From Lepidostoma basale (lineage: Eukaryota > Arthropoda > Insecta > Trichoptera > Lepidostomatidae): a DNA stretch of 64,000 bases. The notes beneath the pieces were generated by a model that was not told the DNA's origin, ran no database searches, and saw only the letters and a list, made by a program, of their open reading frames with translations. A program made the position numbers and the translations under genes. The DNA is taken from contig JAHDVF020001467.1 of the NCBI GenBank assembly GCA_022606425.2, positions 868,001 through 932,000 on the forward strand. Reading direction: 5' to 3'. Of this stretch, positions 31,736 to 42,739 are shown piece by piece (positions within the stretch are counted from its first letter, which is position 1; every line of letters begins with the position of its first letter).

Positions 31736-32210
31736 CTTAGTGGTTTTGGTCATGTGCTAAGGGGAGAAAATACAGGAAGACCGAGGAAAACGTGGCACGA
31801 TCAAATAAATCAAATATTGAATGTCGGGTATGTGAGGAGTCAGAGAAATCGACGCGCGTGCATGACATGATGTATGAATGTTGAGGAAGCGAGAGAAATA
31901 TGTCTGGAAAGAAAAGTGTGGTAGTCCATTCTTTCTGCCTACCCCTTCGGTGAGACGACGTGATGGTTAGTTAGTTAGTTAGCTAAGGGGAGAAAATACC
32001 ACCTCCTTCGACTAATATTAATGAGTAAAGTGGAGGGACGTCGGGGAGTTGGTAGAAGGCAGCTGTCTTGGCTGCGGAACATCAAAGAGTGGACAGGAAT
32101 AACAAGAGTTCAGAACCCGTTCCAAGTGGCACAGGATAGAGAGGCCTTTGCTGCAGTGATCGCCAACGTTGGGGGGACCTGACACGGCACCGAAAGAAGA
32201 AGAAGTGGGT
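31736..32210 (+). mobile_element. LINE-B fragment split by a LINE-A insertion
   Basis: LINE-B coding reads FGHVLRGEN up to 31773 and resumes after 31982 as RGENTTSFD-type then GRRGVGRRQLSWLRNIKEW, FQVAQDREAFAAVIANVGGT and the (GAA)n tail (32191-32206). The break is caused by the LINE-A piece at 31774-31982, flanked by a 17-bp duplication of LINE-B sequence. Confidence 0.82.
31774..31982 (+). mobile_element. LINE-A 3' end inserted with 17-bp target duplication
   Basis: The insert starts AGGAAGACCGAGGAAAACG, runs through RACMT-like coding and ends in GTGATGGTTAG plus (TTAG)n. CTAAGGGGAGAAAATAC occurs at 31757-31773 and again at 31983-31999. This is direct evidence for target-primed reverse transcription of a 5'-truncated LINE-A with a (TTAG)n tail. 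Confidence 0.9.
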
Positions 32211-32279
32211 TTAACTTGGATTTAATTTATATAAATTGTGACAAATTTGTTTCGCCTTACGAGGGCATTCTCAAACGGG

Positions 32280-32480
32280 TAATGGGATGCGAACCTCATC
32301 GTCACCGCAAACATCTCCCGCGCACTCATTGATCGTCCAACGTTCACAAAATAAATCTAAAACAAATAATATAAATTACAATGATTCAAAATAAAATAAA
32401 AATAAATAAATAATTTAACACATAATGATTTTTTAAATGATGCACTTGTTGGCAGCTGGACGCTCCGGACTTTGGTGAAT
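32280..32480 (-). mobile_element. S-family copy, lacking 3' end
   Basis: The minus strand carries GATGAGGTTCGCATCCC, GATTTATTTTGTGAACG and GTCCAGCTGCC. It begins inside the S core, so the tail is missing. Confidence 0.6.
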
Positions 32481-32509
32481 AATGAATGGTATCTTTATTG
32501 TAATTAAAA

Positions 32510-32585
32510 AATAGTACCAACGAAAACGTATTTATATTATTTTATGGGAATGACATGTTTCGCTTTGCGAAGGCATTATGAAATG
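32510..32585. mobile_element. P3 fragment
   Basis: It has CAACGAAAACGTATT, TTTTATGGGAATGACATG and GCGAAGGCATTATG. A matching opposite end (TTAAACTTCTAGAAAACAG) lies at 32940-32965, so the LINE remnant between may have split it. Confidence 0.45.
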
Positions 32586-32634
32586 TTTTAAACTTAACAT
32601 GGCGTAATTCGGAAATGCCGTTGCTAGGGGTATA

Positions 32635-32860
32635 GGCATATACATATACAATAATTCTCTTCTCCGGTCTCAATCTAAAGATTGGTCTGCAGCAAGGCGC
32701 ACATCTCCTCTTCCACTCCGCTCGGTCCTCGACAACTCTCTTCAACTCCACATAAGAGGTGCAGCCCATATCTCTATCTTGGCGAGATCGTCCTCTACCA
32801 ATCGATCCCTCGACCATTCCTTCCAATACATCATGCAGGAAACATTCGTGTCGCAACACA
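32635..32860 (-). mobile_element. LINE C-terminal remnant of another family
   Basis: The minus strand reads DVLEGMVEGSIGRGRSRQDR, ELKRVVEDRAEWKR and CCRPIFRLRPEKR. This resembles LINE C-termini of the EGKxGRGRPR...AxDRxxW type. It is clearly different from LINE-A and LINE-B. The frame is open. Confidence 0.55.
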
Positions 32861-33419
32861 TGACCAATTCATATCGCGCGCCTCTCCGCTATGCTGTTCA
32901 ACATGTGCCTATTATCTGTAACTCTGCTGATGATACAATAATTAAACTTCTAGAAAACAGATGCTTTCATCTAATAATTTTTTCATTTATGAAATATACA
33001 CATTTCTTAATGAGTGAAATTGCTGTATGATAATAGTCAAATTTAAGCCAAATAGAACTATCCTTTGTGGAGACATTATTAATTTGTAAGGGCTTATATT
33101 GGAGGTTTTGTTCTGATTTTGAAAATTTTAGAATTTATAAAATGTATAGGTACCATAATTTCTAATGATGAGAATAAAGCCTTATATAGATTTACGATAT
33201 ATAAATGGTTAAGTTAAAGACCAGGATACAATTTTGGACAGTAATAAGGAATGCATTATTTATGTCGAAGATAATTCCTTTCCGGGTACTTGTGTGGTGA
33301 AATTTTACCAAAAACATGACATTTTAAATAAGTCATCAAACAATGGAAGAATATTTTTCGTTTGTTTATTTGAGTGATAAAGTTTCAAGTTATGTTAAAT
33401 AGCTTTGTGTACGGAAATT

Positions 33420-33700
33420 ATGGAGGTAGTTACCCAGTGTAGTTGGGTCGCCGGGGTAGGTAGTAGGTACCCACTTTTCCGGTAACATTTCCAACCGCTC
33501 TCCGCGTATTAAATTCCCAACTAATTGGCGGACCACGTGACGTCAGGATACTTCCCGCCATTTTTTGCGTCACACACCGGTCAAATAAAACTTTTCCCGC
33601 CGAAAACTCCTCTTCCCTCCCATTCTGGCCCGCACATCCGGCATAAGTCTGCGCTCTTCCGTCTCATGGAAAATCGGTAACCTCAAATTGTGGAGTGGGT
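33420..33700. promoter_or_regulatory. GC-raised island with E-box/CRE overlap and E2F-like sites
   Basis: CACGTG (33534-33539) overlaps TGACGTCA (33538-33545). E2F-like TTCCCGCC sits at 33552-33559 and TTTTCCCGCC at 33592-33601, with ATTGG at 33524-33528. CRE, E-box, E2F and CCAAT words within 80 bp suggest a promoter-proximal or enhancer element. No transcript start or exon is obvious. Unlike most of the window it matches no repeat here. Confidence 0.4.
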
Positions 33701-33969
33701 TTTATGTAACGTCCGCTGATGTTCATTACAATATGTCGTCGAAAGGTTTTTTTTAATTAAGGGCGATTTACAGGGACAAAGGGGTGAAATTCTCCCTTAC
33801 CACAATTCTCGGCAGAGGTTTTGATTATTTTAAATGTGAAATGAAAAATGGTTACCTTTTGGATATAAATCATTCAACCCCAAATGTTTCTGTACGCTAA
33901 AATTTGGTTGCGCACTTTGGCATTATCAAATACCCTGTCTAGTGTTTGATTACTTTAATATATAATAAT

Positions 33970-34400
33970 AATTTAACCAAGGAAAGCTGAAGAAGACAGG
34001 AATAAATGCAGTAGAGATGAAATCCCTAAGACTTATGTGTGTTAGAACGATATACGACAAAATCTCAGATGCATAAAGGAATGTAGAGCGGAATAAGGTA
34101 TTCTGAACAAAATTATTAAAGGATCGCTGCGTTGGTTCGGACATATGGAGCGCATGGATGGAGTAATAATTACGAGAGTATACTTGAACGATCCAAATGG
34201 AGTACGGAGTCGAGGTAGACATAGAAAACATGGCATGACCAAATTAATTAAATTTTAAAGGTTGGTCATGTTAGAAGTCGGAAGAATCGACGTGCATGTA
34301 TGACTTGCATGTATGTGAAGGTAGCTAGAGAGGTGTTTCAGGATATAGTAGTGTGGCGGTCCATTCTCTGTGCCTACCCCTGCGGGGAAACGGCGTGATG
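33970..34400 (+). mobile_element. LINE-A fragment, decayed
   Basis: The plus strand keeps RINAVEMKSLRLMCVRTIYD, KIIKGSLRWFGHMERMDG and GRHRKHGMTKLIKF across several frameshifts. It ends near GGGGAAACGGCGTGATGGTT, without (TTAG)n. Confidence 0.75.
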
Positions 34401-34475
34401 GTTCATTGTTGTAGAATTTTTAATACAATCTCCAAACTGAAAAGAAATTGCTCGTAATTATGAATAAGGAATAGG

Positions 34476-34560
34476 GTCGTGTACAGATTTGAACCCAATT
34501 CCCCTGAATCAGGAGGCAAACGTTCTGTCCCCTAGACTACTACCTATCCCTAAGACATAT
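34476..34560 (-). mobile_element. tRNA-like SINE head
   Basis: On the minus strand TAGTCTAGGGGACAGAACG and, 30-35 bp on, GGGTTCAAATC (a near-perfect B-box) are spaced like polymerase III promoter boxes. There is no full tRNA cloverleaf, so a SINE is likelier than a tRNA gene. It separates LINE-A debris at 33970-34400 from a LINE-A end at 34575-34636. Confidence 0.45.
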
Positions 34561-34574
34561 GTTATTTCACGTAG

Positions 34575-34636
34575 ATCCTTCTGCACACCCATTTCGGAGA
34601 GACGGCGTAATGGTTTGTTAATTAGTTAGTTAGTAT
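34575..34636 (+). mobile_element. LINE-A/S shared 3' end scrap
   Basis: It reads CCATTTCGGAGAGACGGCG, TAATGG and TTAATTAGTTAGTTAG. It is only the last 60 bp, common to LINE-A and S. Confidence 0.65.
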
Positions 34637-35199
34637 TTCTTGTAGTTTTATGTAAATGCTAGGTTTTGCCTTACAATAGCAAAATGGAACATTTAATTAC
34701 CATCTTTACATATAATATAAAAAGATTAATAGTGATTTTTCTTTATGATATTCTGTATTAAAATTTGATACACGAATATTTTTTCGTATACTTCTTCAGG
34801 ACGATATTTCGTGTAATATGTCCACGTGTAAAAAAGAGTCAAGTATAATTTAATAAAAATTCTAAAAACCGTTTTTCTCAAAATTAAATATCATCGTTCA
34901 TGCATCAATAAATATATTCTAATAGTTACTCATAAAATTCATATGCCTCTACGAACTTCTCCGAATTGATATGAAAGAAATCAATACCCTTAACAGATAT
35001 GTTAAGTAGAACCATACCCCTAATAACACGTGTAGTCATTGGAAGGACGTATAAATTGAAATAGTAAGAATAATAATATTGTGGCTTTCTTTCAAAGAAA
35101 TCTCTCGGTATATGTATTTTGATGCATTGTTTTTATATCCTGTTCATCCCAGTTCATGCCATTGTTTATTTAATTATTTGCTTAAAATAGTATACATAC

Positions 35200-35692
35200 A
35201 TTATCCCTTATGTATGGAAGCGAAGCATGAAACTGGCAAAAGAAGGATGAAAGTAGAATAAATTCATTAGAAATGAGATCTCTTAGACAAATGTGTGGAT
35301 ACTCTGTGTATGATAGAGTGTCGAATGAAAATATAAGAAGTGAATGCGGTGCGAATGATGGTGTCATGAACAAAATAATAAAAGGATCATTAAGATGGTT
35401 TGGACATATGGAAAGAATGAATGAAGAAAGAATGGTAAAAAAATTATATGTCAATGATGTAAATGGAACCAGAAATAGAGGAAGACCGAGGAAAACGTGG
35501 CACGATCAAATAAATCAAATATTGAATGTCGGGCATGTGAGGAGTCAGAGAAATCGACGCGCGTGCATGACACGATGTATAAATGTTGAGAAAGCGAGAG
35601 AAATATGTCAGAAAAGAAAAGTGTGGCAGTCCATTCTTTCTGCCTACCCCTTCGGGGAGACGGCGTGATGGTTAGTTAGTTAGTTAGTTAGT
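35200..35692 (+). mobile_element. LINE-A copy, open C-terminal frame
   Basis: A 131-aa frame (35273-35668) reads MRSLRQMCGYSVYDRVSN, GSLRWFGHMERMNEERMVKK, TRNRGRPRKTWHDQINQILN and SILSAYPFGETA. It ends in GGGGAGACGGCGTGATGGTT and (TTAG)n (35667-35690). Upstream LCMEAKHETGKRRMK is in a shifted frame. It is a recent copy of the NEERMVKK subtype. Confidence 0.86.
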
Positions 35693-35714
35693 ATACATAT
35701 ACAACAATCCATTA

Positions 35715-35805
35715 TACACTGTTTTCCCGCACATTCATCTCAATGTTCTCACATCTGCGGCATTAATCCTATTTGCATCCTTCTTCCAAGCTTCACTCCA
35801 GGATA
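35715..35805 (-). mobile_element. LINE-A scrap
   Basis: The minus strand reads like EAWKKDANRINAADVRTLR and MCG. It lies immediately after the (TTAG)n of the previous copy, in the opposite sense. Confidence 0.6.
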
Positions 35806-35916
35806 ATATATATTTAATTTCTTTTGAAGCACTTGATTTGTGGTGTAGCACTATTAAACATATGTTCTAATAAAAACCTTCATGTAGGCCATTTTTTGTA
35901 TAATACAATTTTCTAA

Positions 35917-36071
35917 AACAACTTGTTGATAACTTTGTATTATCACAACACTTATTTACATCGTATTCAGACATGTTTCGGGAAAACAGACTTCCCTTCT
36001 TCTGTGTATAGTTGATGAAATTTTATCTGTAAATAAGTGTTGTGATAATACAAAGTTATCAACAAGTTGTT
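35917..36071. repeat. Palindrome with perfect 44-bp arms
   Basis: AACAACTTGTTGATAACTTT starts the left arm (35917-35960) and its exact inverse ends the right arm (36028-36071). The 67-bp centre holds, on the minus strand, GAAGAAGGGAAG...TTCCCGAAACATGTCTG, the same layout as the motif at 20757. It looks like an inverted pair of a P-type unit. Confidence 0.8.
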
Positions 36072-36179
36072 CTAATGTGAATACACAACACAAAGTCATG
36101 GTGAATATAGAAGAAATACAATTATCTCTTCGGCGAACATAGATTTTTTATCAGGGGCAATTTATTTTATTTATTTATC

Positions 36180-36490
36180 AAAATTTAGGAATTTGTCTGC
36201 TGGCTAATACCAACCTGTCGCCAGCGCAAACAAATTGATCGAAATGACTTTATGGATTGCATAAACACATCCCGGGATGCTGTCGTACCATGACGTACGG
36301 CGCAGATTAATAATATTGAGATCTGGCTTCTAGAAGTCGTGGAATATCGTTTCCCGCTCTTTTTGACAAAATATTTATTGTTTTTATTTAGAAAACGGCC
36401 ACCAATCATCCTGTCTGGAGTGGGTTACAAATCTCCGCTCGGGAACATGAATAATCGATCTGAGCGATCACCTAAGCGCTGGATTTAGAT
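36180..36490. other. GC-raised unique segment
   Basis: No repeat match. A 74-aa minus-strand frame is open, without a recognisable domain. Nothing further can be said. Confidence 0.2.
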
Positions 36491-36789
36491 TCATTACTGG
36501 GAATACCTTCGCTTAGGCAGATGACATTTTTTAGAGAGATGTTAAAAAGTGATTATGTTTGAATACCTCTTAAAAAACCGCATTCATGCATGCCTTGACA
36601 TGCGTACGTCATTTCTATTTACGTATACCTGAAGAAACTCTTTCATGTATTTTAAATTACAAGCATAGACTTTGTGATCACTTAATTTTATAATACTGTA
36701 TTTTGGCCTATTTTTTAAATATGTAGAACATATTTGTAAACGCTAATAAATTAATCTAGACGCATTAAAACATAAATCCGTATTTATTT

Positions 36790-36995
36790 ATTGTCTTGAA
36801 CAATGAAGAAGGAACTGCATTTTAAATAATTAATACGAAAGAAAACGTATTTTTTCTAGAAGTCTTATTATATTTCATGGGACATCTTTCGCCTTATAAA
36901 GGCTTTATCATCGAACAATGAAAACAGACGTTTTAATTCGAATTACGTATTTATATGGAGTTCTATATCATTATAAAACGATAAATAAGTGTTAC
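36790..36995. mobile_element. P3 unit
   Basis: GAAAACGTATTTTTTCTAG, ATTTCATGGGACATCTTTC and AAAACAGACGTTTTAATTCG form a decayed inverted unit. From 36995 to 38148 I see AT-rich DNA with a weak GAAAC motif near 37334-37375 (minus strand) and no gene. Confidence 0.5.
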
Positions 36996-38147
36996 AATAA
37001 AAAAGTAATCTTCATTTCGGAATGTGTCCTTTAAGTTTATCAAAACACACTTAATATAAATTCGATTAAAGAATTTCCATTATAGGAGTTTATAAATATG
37101 TTACATACTAGTTTAAAAAATGTATTTTATAATTTGCACGAATTAAAAAATTTCTATAATATAATATGTAAATACACACTAATAAAGTGAATTCATTTTT
37201 CTCTCGACTGCTGTCCACCATAAAACAACGAAAAAATGACAGAATTAATGGTTAATCCGGCCTAAAACTATATAATAAATACAAAATTATTTTATTTGAT
37301 ATCTTTTGAGATTTCCGTGTAACTTGTAATTTTCTACTGACGTTTCGGAGGTTTCTACGACACCATCATTATCGTTTTTTTTAATTCATGTGTGCTGGTG
37401 AATTGTGTTTTTGTTGAATGTAATTTGTGTTTTTTTTTTCTTTTAATTATTTATTAAATTTGTTAACTGTACGTCTAGATAGCGAGATATAATCTATCAA
37501 ACTTGTTCATGGCGTATTATACATAAAAGTACAATGTAGGAATATATTTTATGCTGAAGTAATAAGGAACATAACATATTAGAGTGTATATTGAGGAAGA
37601 AATAACCGTAGAATGTGTAAGGGTTGAAATATGATTCCTTAAGTACCACGGCACGCATGAAATGGTCTTAGGTGGGTGGCTATTAGGGTTATATCAAGGG
37701 GAATATTGAGGTTTTCACCGGGCACAGTCGGCGCAATTAACAACGTTTTCGGTATCAAATTTTTCATAATTTGAATTTAATCATGGCTAAAAATTTATTC
37801 TTGCCATTGATACATATTTTTTGTATAACACCTTTTTATCATTTTGATTTAAAAAAAAACGCGGTCTTCGCAAAAACTAGTATTCTTAATATTCATTATA
37901 ATAATTCATAAACCCTTAATTGGACAGAAGAACAATATTTCTCTCTTGATACAATCATATTCCATGGACACTGGCTCTTACATAAATTAAATAAATATAT
38001 TTCTCAATAAAATGATCAGAATAATAATTCAGAAGAATTACATAAATAAATAATTTTGCACTGTCTATTTTTGTATTGATTAATGATAGATAATTGATAA
38101 TAGTATTATTTAAGGTGTTTTAGTGAAATATTTATTTTGAATAATAA

Positions 38148-38205
38148 AGGCAAGTGGAAGTAGTTAATAAAAAACATCGTTTTATTTAATGTTATTTAAA
38201 ATAAC
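38148..38205 (+). mobile_element. P2 outer end
   Basis: GGCAAGTGGAAGTAGTTA and ACATCGTTTTATTTAATG are the last 55 bp of a P2 arm. The motif-bearing part is gone. Confidence 0.55.
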
Positions 38206-38994
38206 CAATTTCATAGCACTCAATTAAGGGTTAAATGTGACATATCCTCATTGATATCCTCACATCTCGTATGTCATATTCAAAATCGTTTAATTATTGT
38301 GTTAATTAAATCTTTAAATGAAACTATTAACATATGAATGATGCATTCAAGGAAATAAAAATATTAACTTTTAAAGAAAATTATTACATATATACAAACA
38401 TAAATTTTCCTTATTTCTTGGATCTTGGGTATGTTATTTCAGAGATGATTGTAGTATCAGCTTCTTGGTTGAAGTTCGTTATAAATTATGAAAAAAAATG
38501 GTACGTTCTTTATAATTTTTTTTCACTTGTTCTTGTAGTACCAAGGTTCTATTTGCTATCAGAAAAAAATCCATATATTTTTGCCAAAAGTTTTTTTCTT
38601 GTGTGACTGTACACACATTTGGCTGGTACAATATTTCATGTCTTGGTGTACAAGCATTTCCTCAATGACGTCACAGCTTTCAGCCCTCCCATCCCAGCAC
38701 ACACCTCGGTATGTGATCTCTGTCTGATGAATTCATAAAGCGACCGCTTCAGAGTTCCTAATTTAAAACTGCCGCTATCATCACATGGTAGTAAAAAACA
38801 GTCAAAGCCGGACACCAATTATCTTAAATTTTGGAGTCCAGATTAACTAACTTTTAACTCAGATGAAATCTAATTAAGTTTATTAAAACCATTTATTGTA
38901 CAATATTTACTATCGATATTAGGATAAACTAATGGAGATGCGCAACTTTAATTCATTAGTTTATATAACTGAGGACCAATAAATTAAGTAATTC

Positions 38995-39235
38995 TCTCCG
39001 GAGTAGTAAGCAGATAGGAAGGACCGCCATACTGTATTATCTTGACATACTTCTCTCGATTCTTCAACATTTATCCATCATGTCATGCACGCACGTCGAT
39101 TTCATTCATTCCTTACATGTGTTCAAACCACCTAAATGACCTTTCCATTAATTTGTTCAGAGCGCTTGTTTTCGCACTGGATTAAAGATTTAATACACAT
39201 TCTGTTTCGAGATCTCATTTCTACTGTATTGAATG
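38995..39235 (-). mobile_element. LINE-A fragment, decayed
   Basis: CTCTCCGGAGTAGTAAGCAG at the left is the eroded 3' end. RACMT, CKE and EMRSRNRMC pieces follow on the minus strand with large gaps. Confidence 0.6.
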
Positions 39236-39990
39236 CAATTAAATATTTTAGCAAACATCTTATTTACATCTTTATTTGTGAACTTTGTCACTAAGTCCCT
39301 TGATAAAGGCGCACAAGTCGACTGCTCGTATAGCAATTTTTCAAAAGCGTTTGATAAGGAAAGCCACCAACTTTTGCTTCAAAAGCTTCAAGGATTCTAT
39401 TTAGTGACAATCTGCTCAAGCTTTTCTCTAGCTATCTAACATCTCGAAAACAATATGTGTCATAAGGACTTTTTTAGTATTCAGCCTTTCACACCTCATC
39501 AGGGGGGGCACAAGGGTCCAATTTAGGACCATTACTTTTCATGATATTCAGTAACGAAATAAAGTTTTTAAATTTTCTATTATTTGCTGATGACATAAAA
39601 TTTTTCTCTGAAATAGAGAATCCCTCAGATTGCTTGAAGCTTCAGTGTTACATTCAGAGCATAACCCAATGGAGTAAACGTAACAAATTATTATTCAACG
39701 TCTCTAAGTGCTTTGTTATGTCATACACACGAAAATCGAAAACATTATACGTATTCAGTACTTTCGCTATCTTATGGATGGGCTTGAAAGAGCTTCTACA
39801 TCCAGAGATCTCGGTGTTCTGTTCGATGCTCAATTATCGTTCAATCTTCACATAGTTGCTCTATTCAATAGTTCCATTGAAATGCTTGGATTTGTTTTAA
39901 GGAATGCCAAGTTTTTTTCGAACATTCAGGTACTTCGGGTATTGTATAATTTCATGGTAAGAAGTTGGCTGGAATATAGTTCCATTCGAC
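39235..39990 (+). mobile_element. LINE-D reverse transcriptase fragment
   Basis: Broken frames read VDCSYSNFSKAFDKESHQLL (the strand with the first catalytic Asp), a degraded GAQGSNLGPLLF-like block, LLFADDIKFFSEIENPSDCL (the FADD box) and VSKCFVMSYTRKS. SSIEMLGFVLRNAKFF and LRVLYNFMVRSWLEYSS follow. These are the core of a jockey-like polymerase. Frameshifts and stops make it non-functional. It is the only copy here with the polymerase centre of LINE-D. Confidence 0.78.
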
Positions 39991-40500
39991 CTCCGAGGCG
40001 ACCCGATTAATCAATAAGATTGCCCTACCCACAGGCATTACCATTGGCAAATAATCAGGGACAAATAGACCTACATCATTCAAGTCATCCGAGTTATGTA
40101 TATGGCCGCCAATCAGCTGAGAGAAGTAAACTCCCAAGTGGATATTCCTCCTTCTCTCCAATGATTGGTAGCTTAGCATCTAGCAAGAATTCAATCTGAA
40201 AGAGCCACGGTAATAACCATGCTCCCTGAGCTAAAGAAAGCGCAGAAATTTTTTCTGCACTCGCTCCACCATCAGAGAATATCGGATCTCAGGCGGTGAC
40301 CAAATAATGGAACTATGTTCCAGCCGACTTCTTACCAGGGAATTATACAATACCCGAAGTACCTGAGTGTTTGAATATATCTTGGCATTCCCAAAAACAA
40401 ATCTAAGCATTTTAATGGAACTATTACATAGACCGACTATCTGAAGATTGAACGATAATTGATAGTGGACGTCGGACATACCCAGCTTGACATAATATAT
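39985..40500 (-). mobile_element. LINE-D fragments in opposite orientation
   Basis: On the minus strand LPMVMPVGRAILLINRVASE (39990-40040) lies near LSFNLQIVGLCNSSIKMLRF, LRVLYNSLVRSRLEHSSI and WSPPEIRYSLMVERVQKKFL (40231-40479). The stretch at 40316-40360 is the inverse of 39937-39989, so two LINE-D pieces meet head to head. Confidence 0.72.
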
Positions 40501-40559
40501 GAAGAATAAGAAGAGCGACTTAAGTTTATCGAAAGTAAATAAATATCATTTGACCAGTA

Positions 40560-40800
40560 CTGCTACCATCGGCTCAACATGGGCGGCGCGCATCCTTGAG
40601 GTAAAGAAAGCATTAGAGGAGATTTCCCTCGTAATGTTTTGATTCCCCGGTGCCGCGGTCATTACCTCGCCAGTGGCGGCACGTGGAGCGGTGCGCGCCA
40701 GGCGGTGCCGGCGCTCTTTATTGGATCAAAATGATTCCAGGGGCGGCTGGAGCGAAGGAGGAAGGGTTATGGCCAACGGCGGCGTGTATCATTTTTATTG
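40560..40800. other. GC-raised unique segment
   Basis: GCGCATCCTTGAG, CAGTGGCGGCACGTGGAGCG and GGCGGTGCCGGCGC stand out. The 68-aa frame at 40650 has no domain. A small regulatory island is possible. Confidence 0.2.
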
Positions 40801-41164
40801 AATATCGTGAAGGTTTTTCTTGTTTATTCAATATTCATACATGTGTGTTTCTATGAGGCATCCATCCTCCTAGTGATTACGTATAGACTAGAAACTGTGA
40901 TATTCACAGCCAATACCATTCTTAAAGAAGGTTACCCATCGTTTACCTGAAGCTGTTATAGGATGCAGCTGCGCCTTTTTCATCCAATCTCATCCCTAAA
41001 TCCGTTCTCTATCCATGCAGGACTTTCATTAACTGGGTAATGCAACATTCCAACTAAAGTCAGAAGGACCCAGGATACATTGTACCAAATTTAATTACAA
41101 TAACACCGTACACAACTGCAAAACCATAAATGAAAGCTTAAATGTTCACAACGGATTATTAAAA

Positions 41165-41440
41165 TCAGATGCCGGACAAAGCCTGTCGACGTGATGGACC
41201 GTATATCCAAACTAAAGTGGAAATAGGCCGGACATGTCGCCAGACATGAAATAAATAGACGCGTTCCCAGAGTCTTGAAGTGGAGATCATGGGAAAAGAA
41301 ATGAGGCATCGGTCTGGGAACGCATCATCAGTGTCTAATACGATGAAGGAGAAGAAGAGAGTAAGAAGTTTATCAGGAGAACAGCAAAGAACAGTCACGG
41401 AAAATAACGCGGGGAGTCGGCATGATGGTTAGTTAGTTGT
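41165..41440 (+). mobile_element. LINE-E C-terminal fragment
   Basis: Plus-strand frames give VDVMDRISKLKWK and AGHVARHEINRRVPRVLKW. This is the LKWxWAGHxAR block of another insect LINE. It ends at GGGAGTCGGCATGATGGTT and a short (TTAG)n, as in LINE-A, so the 3' end may be a fusion. Confidence 0.6.
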
Positions 41441-41559
41441 TATTGTGAAGCGTACAATAATATTTTGAAATAAAAAAATGTATAAAATAAGATAACTACG
41501 CCACTGGGCTATCTTTTCCCGCTCATTCCTGCATGTTTTTCATTATAGGTGGCCGTCCT

Positions 41560-41720
41560 TCATAAGCGGCTGTGTTTTGTGGAAAATTAAGGTTTTTCAA
41601 TAGCGCTCCCCGTGCCCCGCCTCTGGCTGGTTCGCTATACGCTATACGCTGTGCGCTGTGTTACATGTTTTCCGATCCTTTGATATTTTTGCGGTCCGCC
41701 GGAATCATTAGCAGTGGCGG
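41560..41720. other. GC-raised unique segment
   Basis: Composition only. CCCCGCCTCTGGCTGG and an imperfect GCTATACGCTATACGCTGTG triplet repeat are present. No gene is evident. Confidence 0.2.
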
Positions 41721-42009
41721 ACACCTGCTCCTTGTGGGCGCAAATATAATTACTATCAAAGACTAAATAAACGCGTTCACGTTCAAAATTACAAACATAT
41801 TAAATTGCATTTTTTTTCTATGATGCTTGCTGGAATCAAAGACTAATATAAAAAACGCATTTAAAATTCGATACAATAATTGACATTTAAAAAATAACCT
41901 GGGCTATTTGTTGTAAGTACTAATAATTATTTTTTATCGGTAAGAACTAATAAATAATATTAAACAATAATAAGTACACGCTGATAATATAAAAAAACAT
42001 AAAATTGTA

Positions 42010-42575
42010 ATTTAGAAAAAACATGTATGGAAGCGAAGCATTGAACTTGCAAAAGAAGTATGAATGTAGAATAAATGCAGTAGAAATGAGATCTCTGAGA
42101 CGAATGTGTGAATACTTTGTGTATAATAGAGTGTCGAATGAAAATATAAGAAGTGAATGCGGTGTGAATGGTCTCTTAGACGAATGTGTTTACTCTGTGT
42201 ATGATAGAAAATATGATAAGTGAATGCGGTGCGAATGATAGTGTTATGAACAAAATAATGAAAGGATAATTAAGATGGTTTGGACATATGGAAAGAATGA
42301 ATGAAGAAAGAATGGTTAAAAAAGTATATGTTAACGATATAAATGGAACCAGAAATAGAGGAAGACCGAGGAAAACGTGGCACGATCAAATAAATCAAAT
42401 ATTGAATGTCGGCCACGTGAGGAGTCAGAGAAATCGACGCGCGTGCATGACACGATGTATGAATGTTGAGGAATCGAGAGAAAAATGTCAGAAAAGAAAA
42501 GAGTGGCAGTCCATTATTTCTGCCTACTCCTTCGGGGAGACGGCGTGATGGTTAATTAGTTAGTTAGTTAGTTTA
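42010..42575 (+). mobile_element. LINE-A copy with a local duplication
   Basis: The plus strand reads MYGSEALNLQKKYECRINAV and EMRSLRRMCEYFVYNRVSNE, then repeats LRRMC-VYSVYDR near 42170-42210 before the 86-aa frame MERMNEERMVKKVYVND...SIISAYSFGETA (42288-42548). The repeated segment is a duplication of about 90 bp. (TTAG)n follows at 42552-42575. Confidence 0.82.
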
Positions 42576-42739
42576 GAAAAAACATGCATTTGAAAATACA
42601 TTATTTATACAGAAATTAATCTATGATTAATTTGCAATTGATTGGGACTGGGAGCTTGGGAGAATTATGTAGACAATGTATTTAAGGAGAGGTATCCTTC
42701 GAAACATTTCGTGTTTTTTTAATATTTTTTTTAATATTT

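Noticed and set aside
34476..34560. A tRNA gene on the minus strand
   Set aside because: A B-box-like GGGTTCAAATC is present, but acceptor and anticodon stems do not form. A SINE head is more likely.
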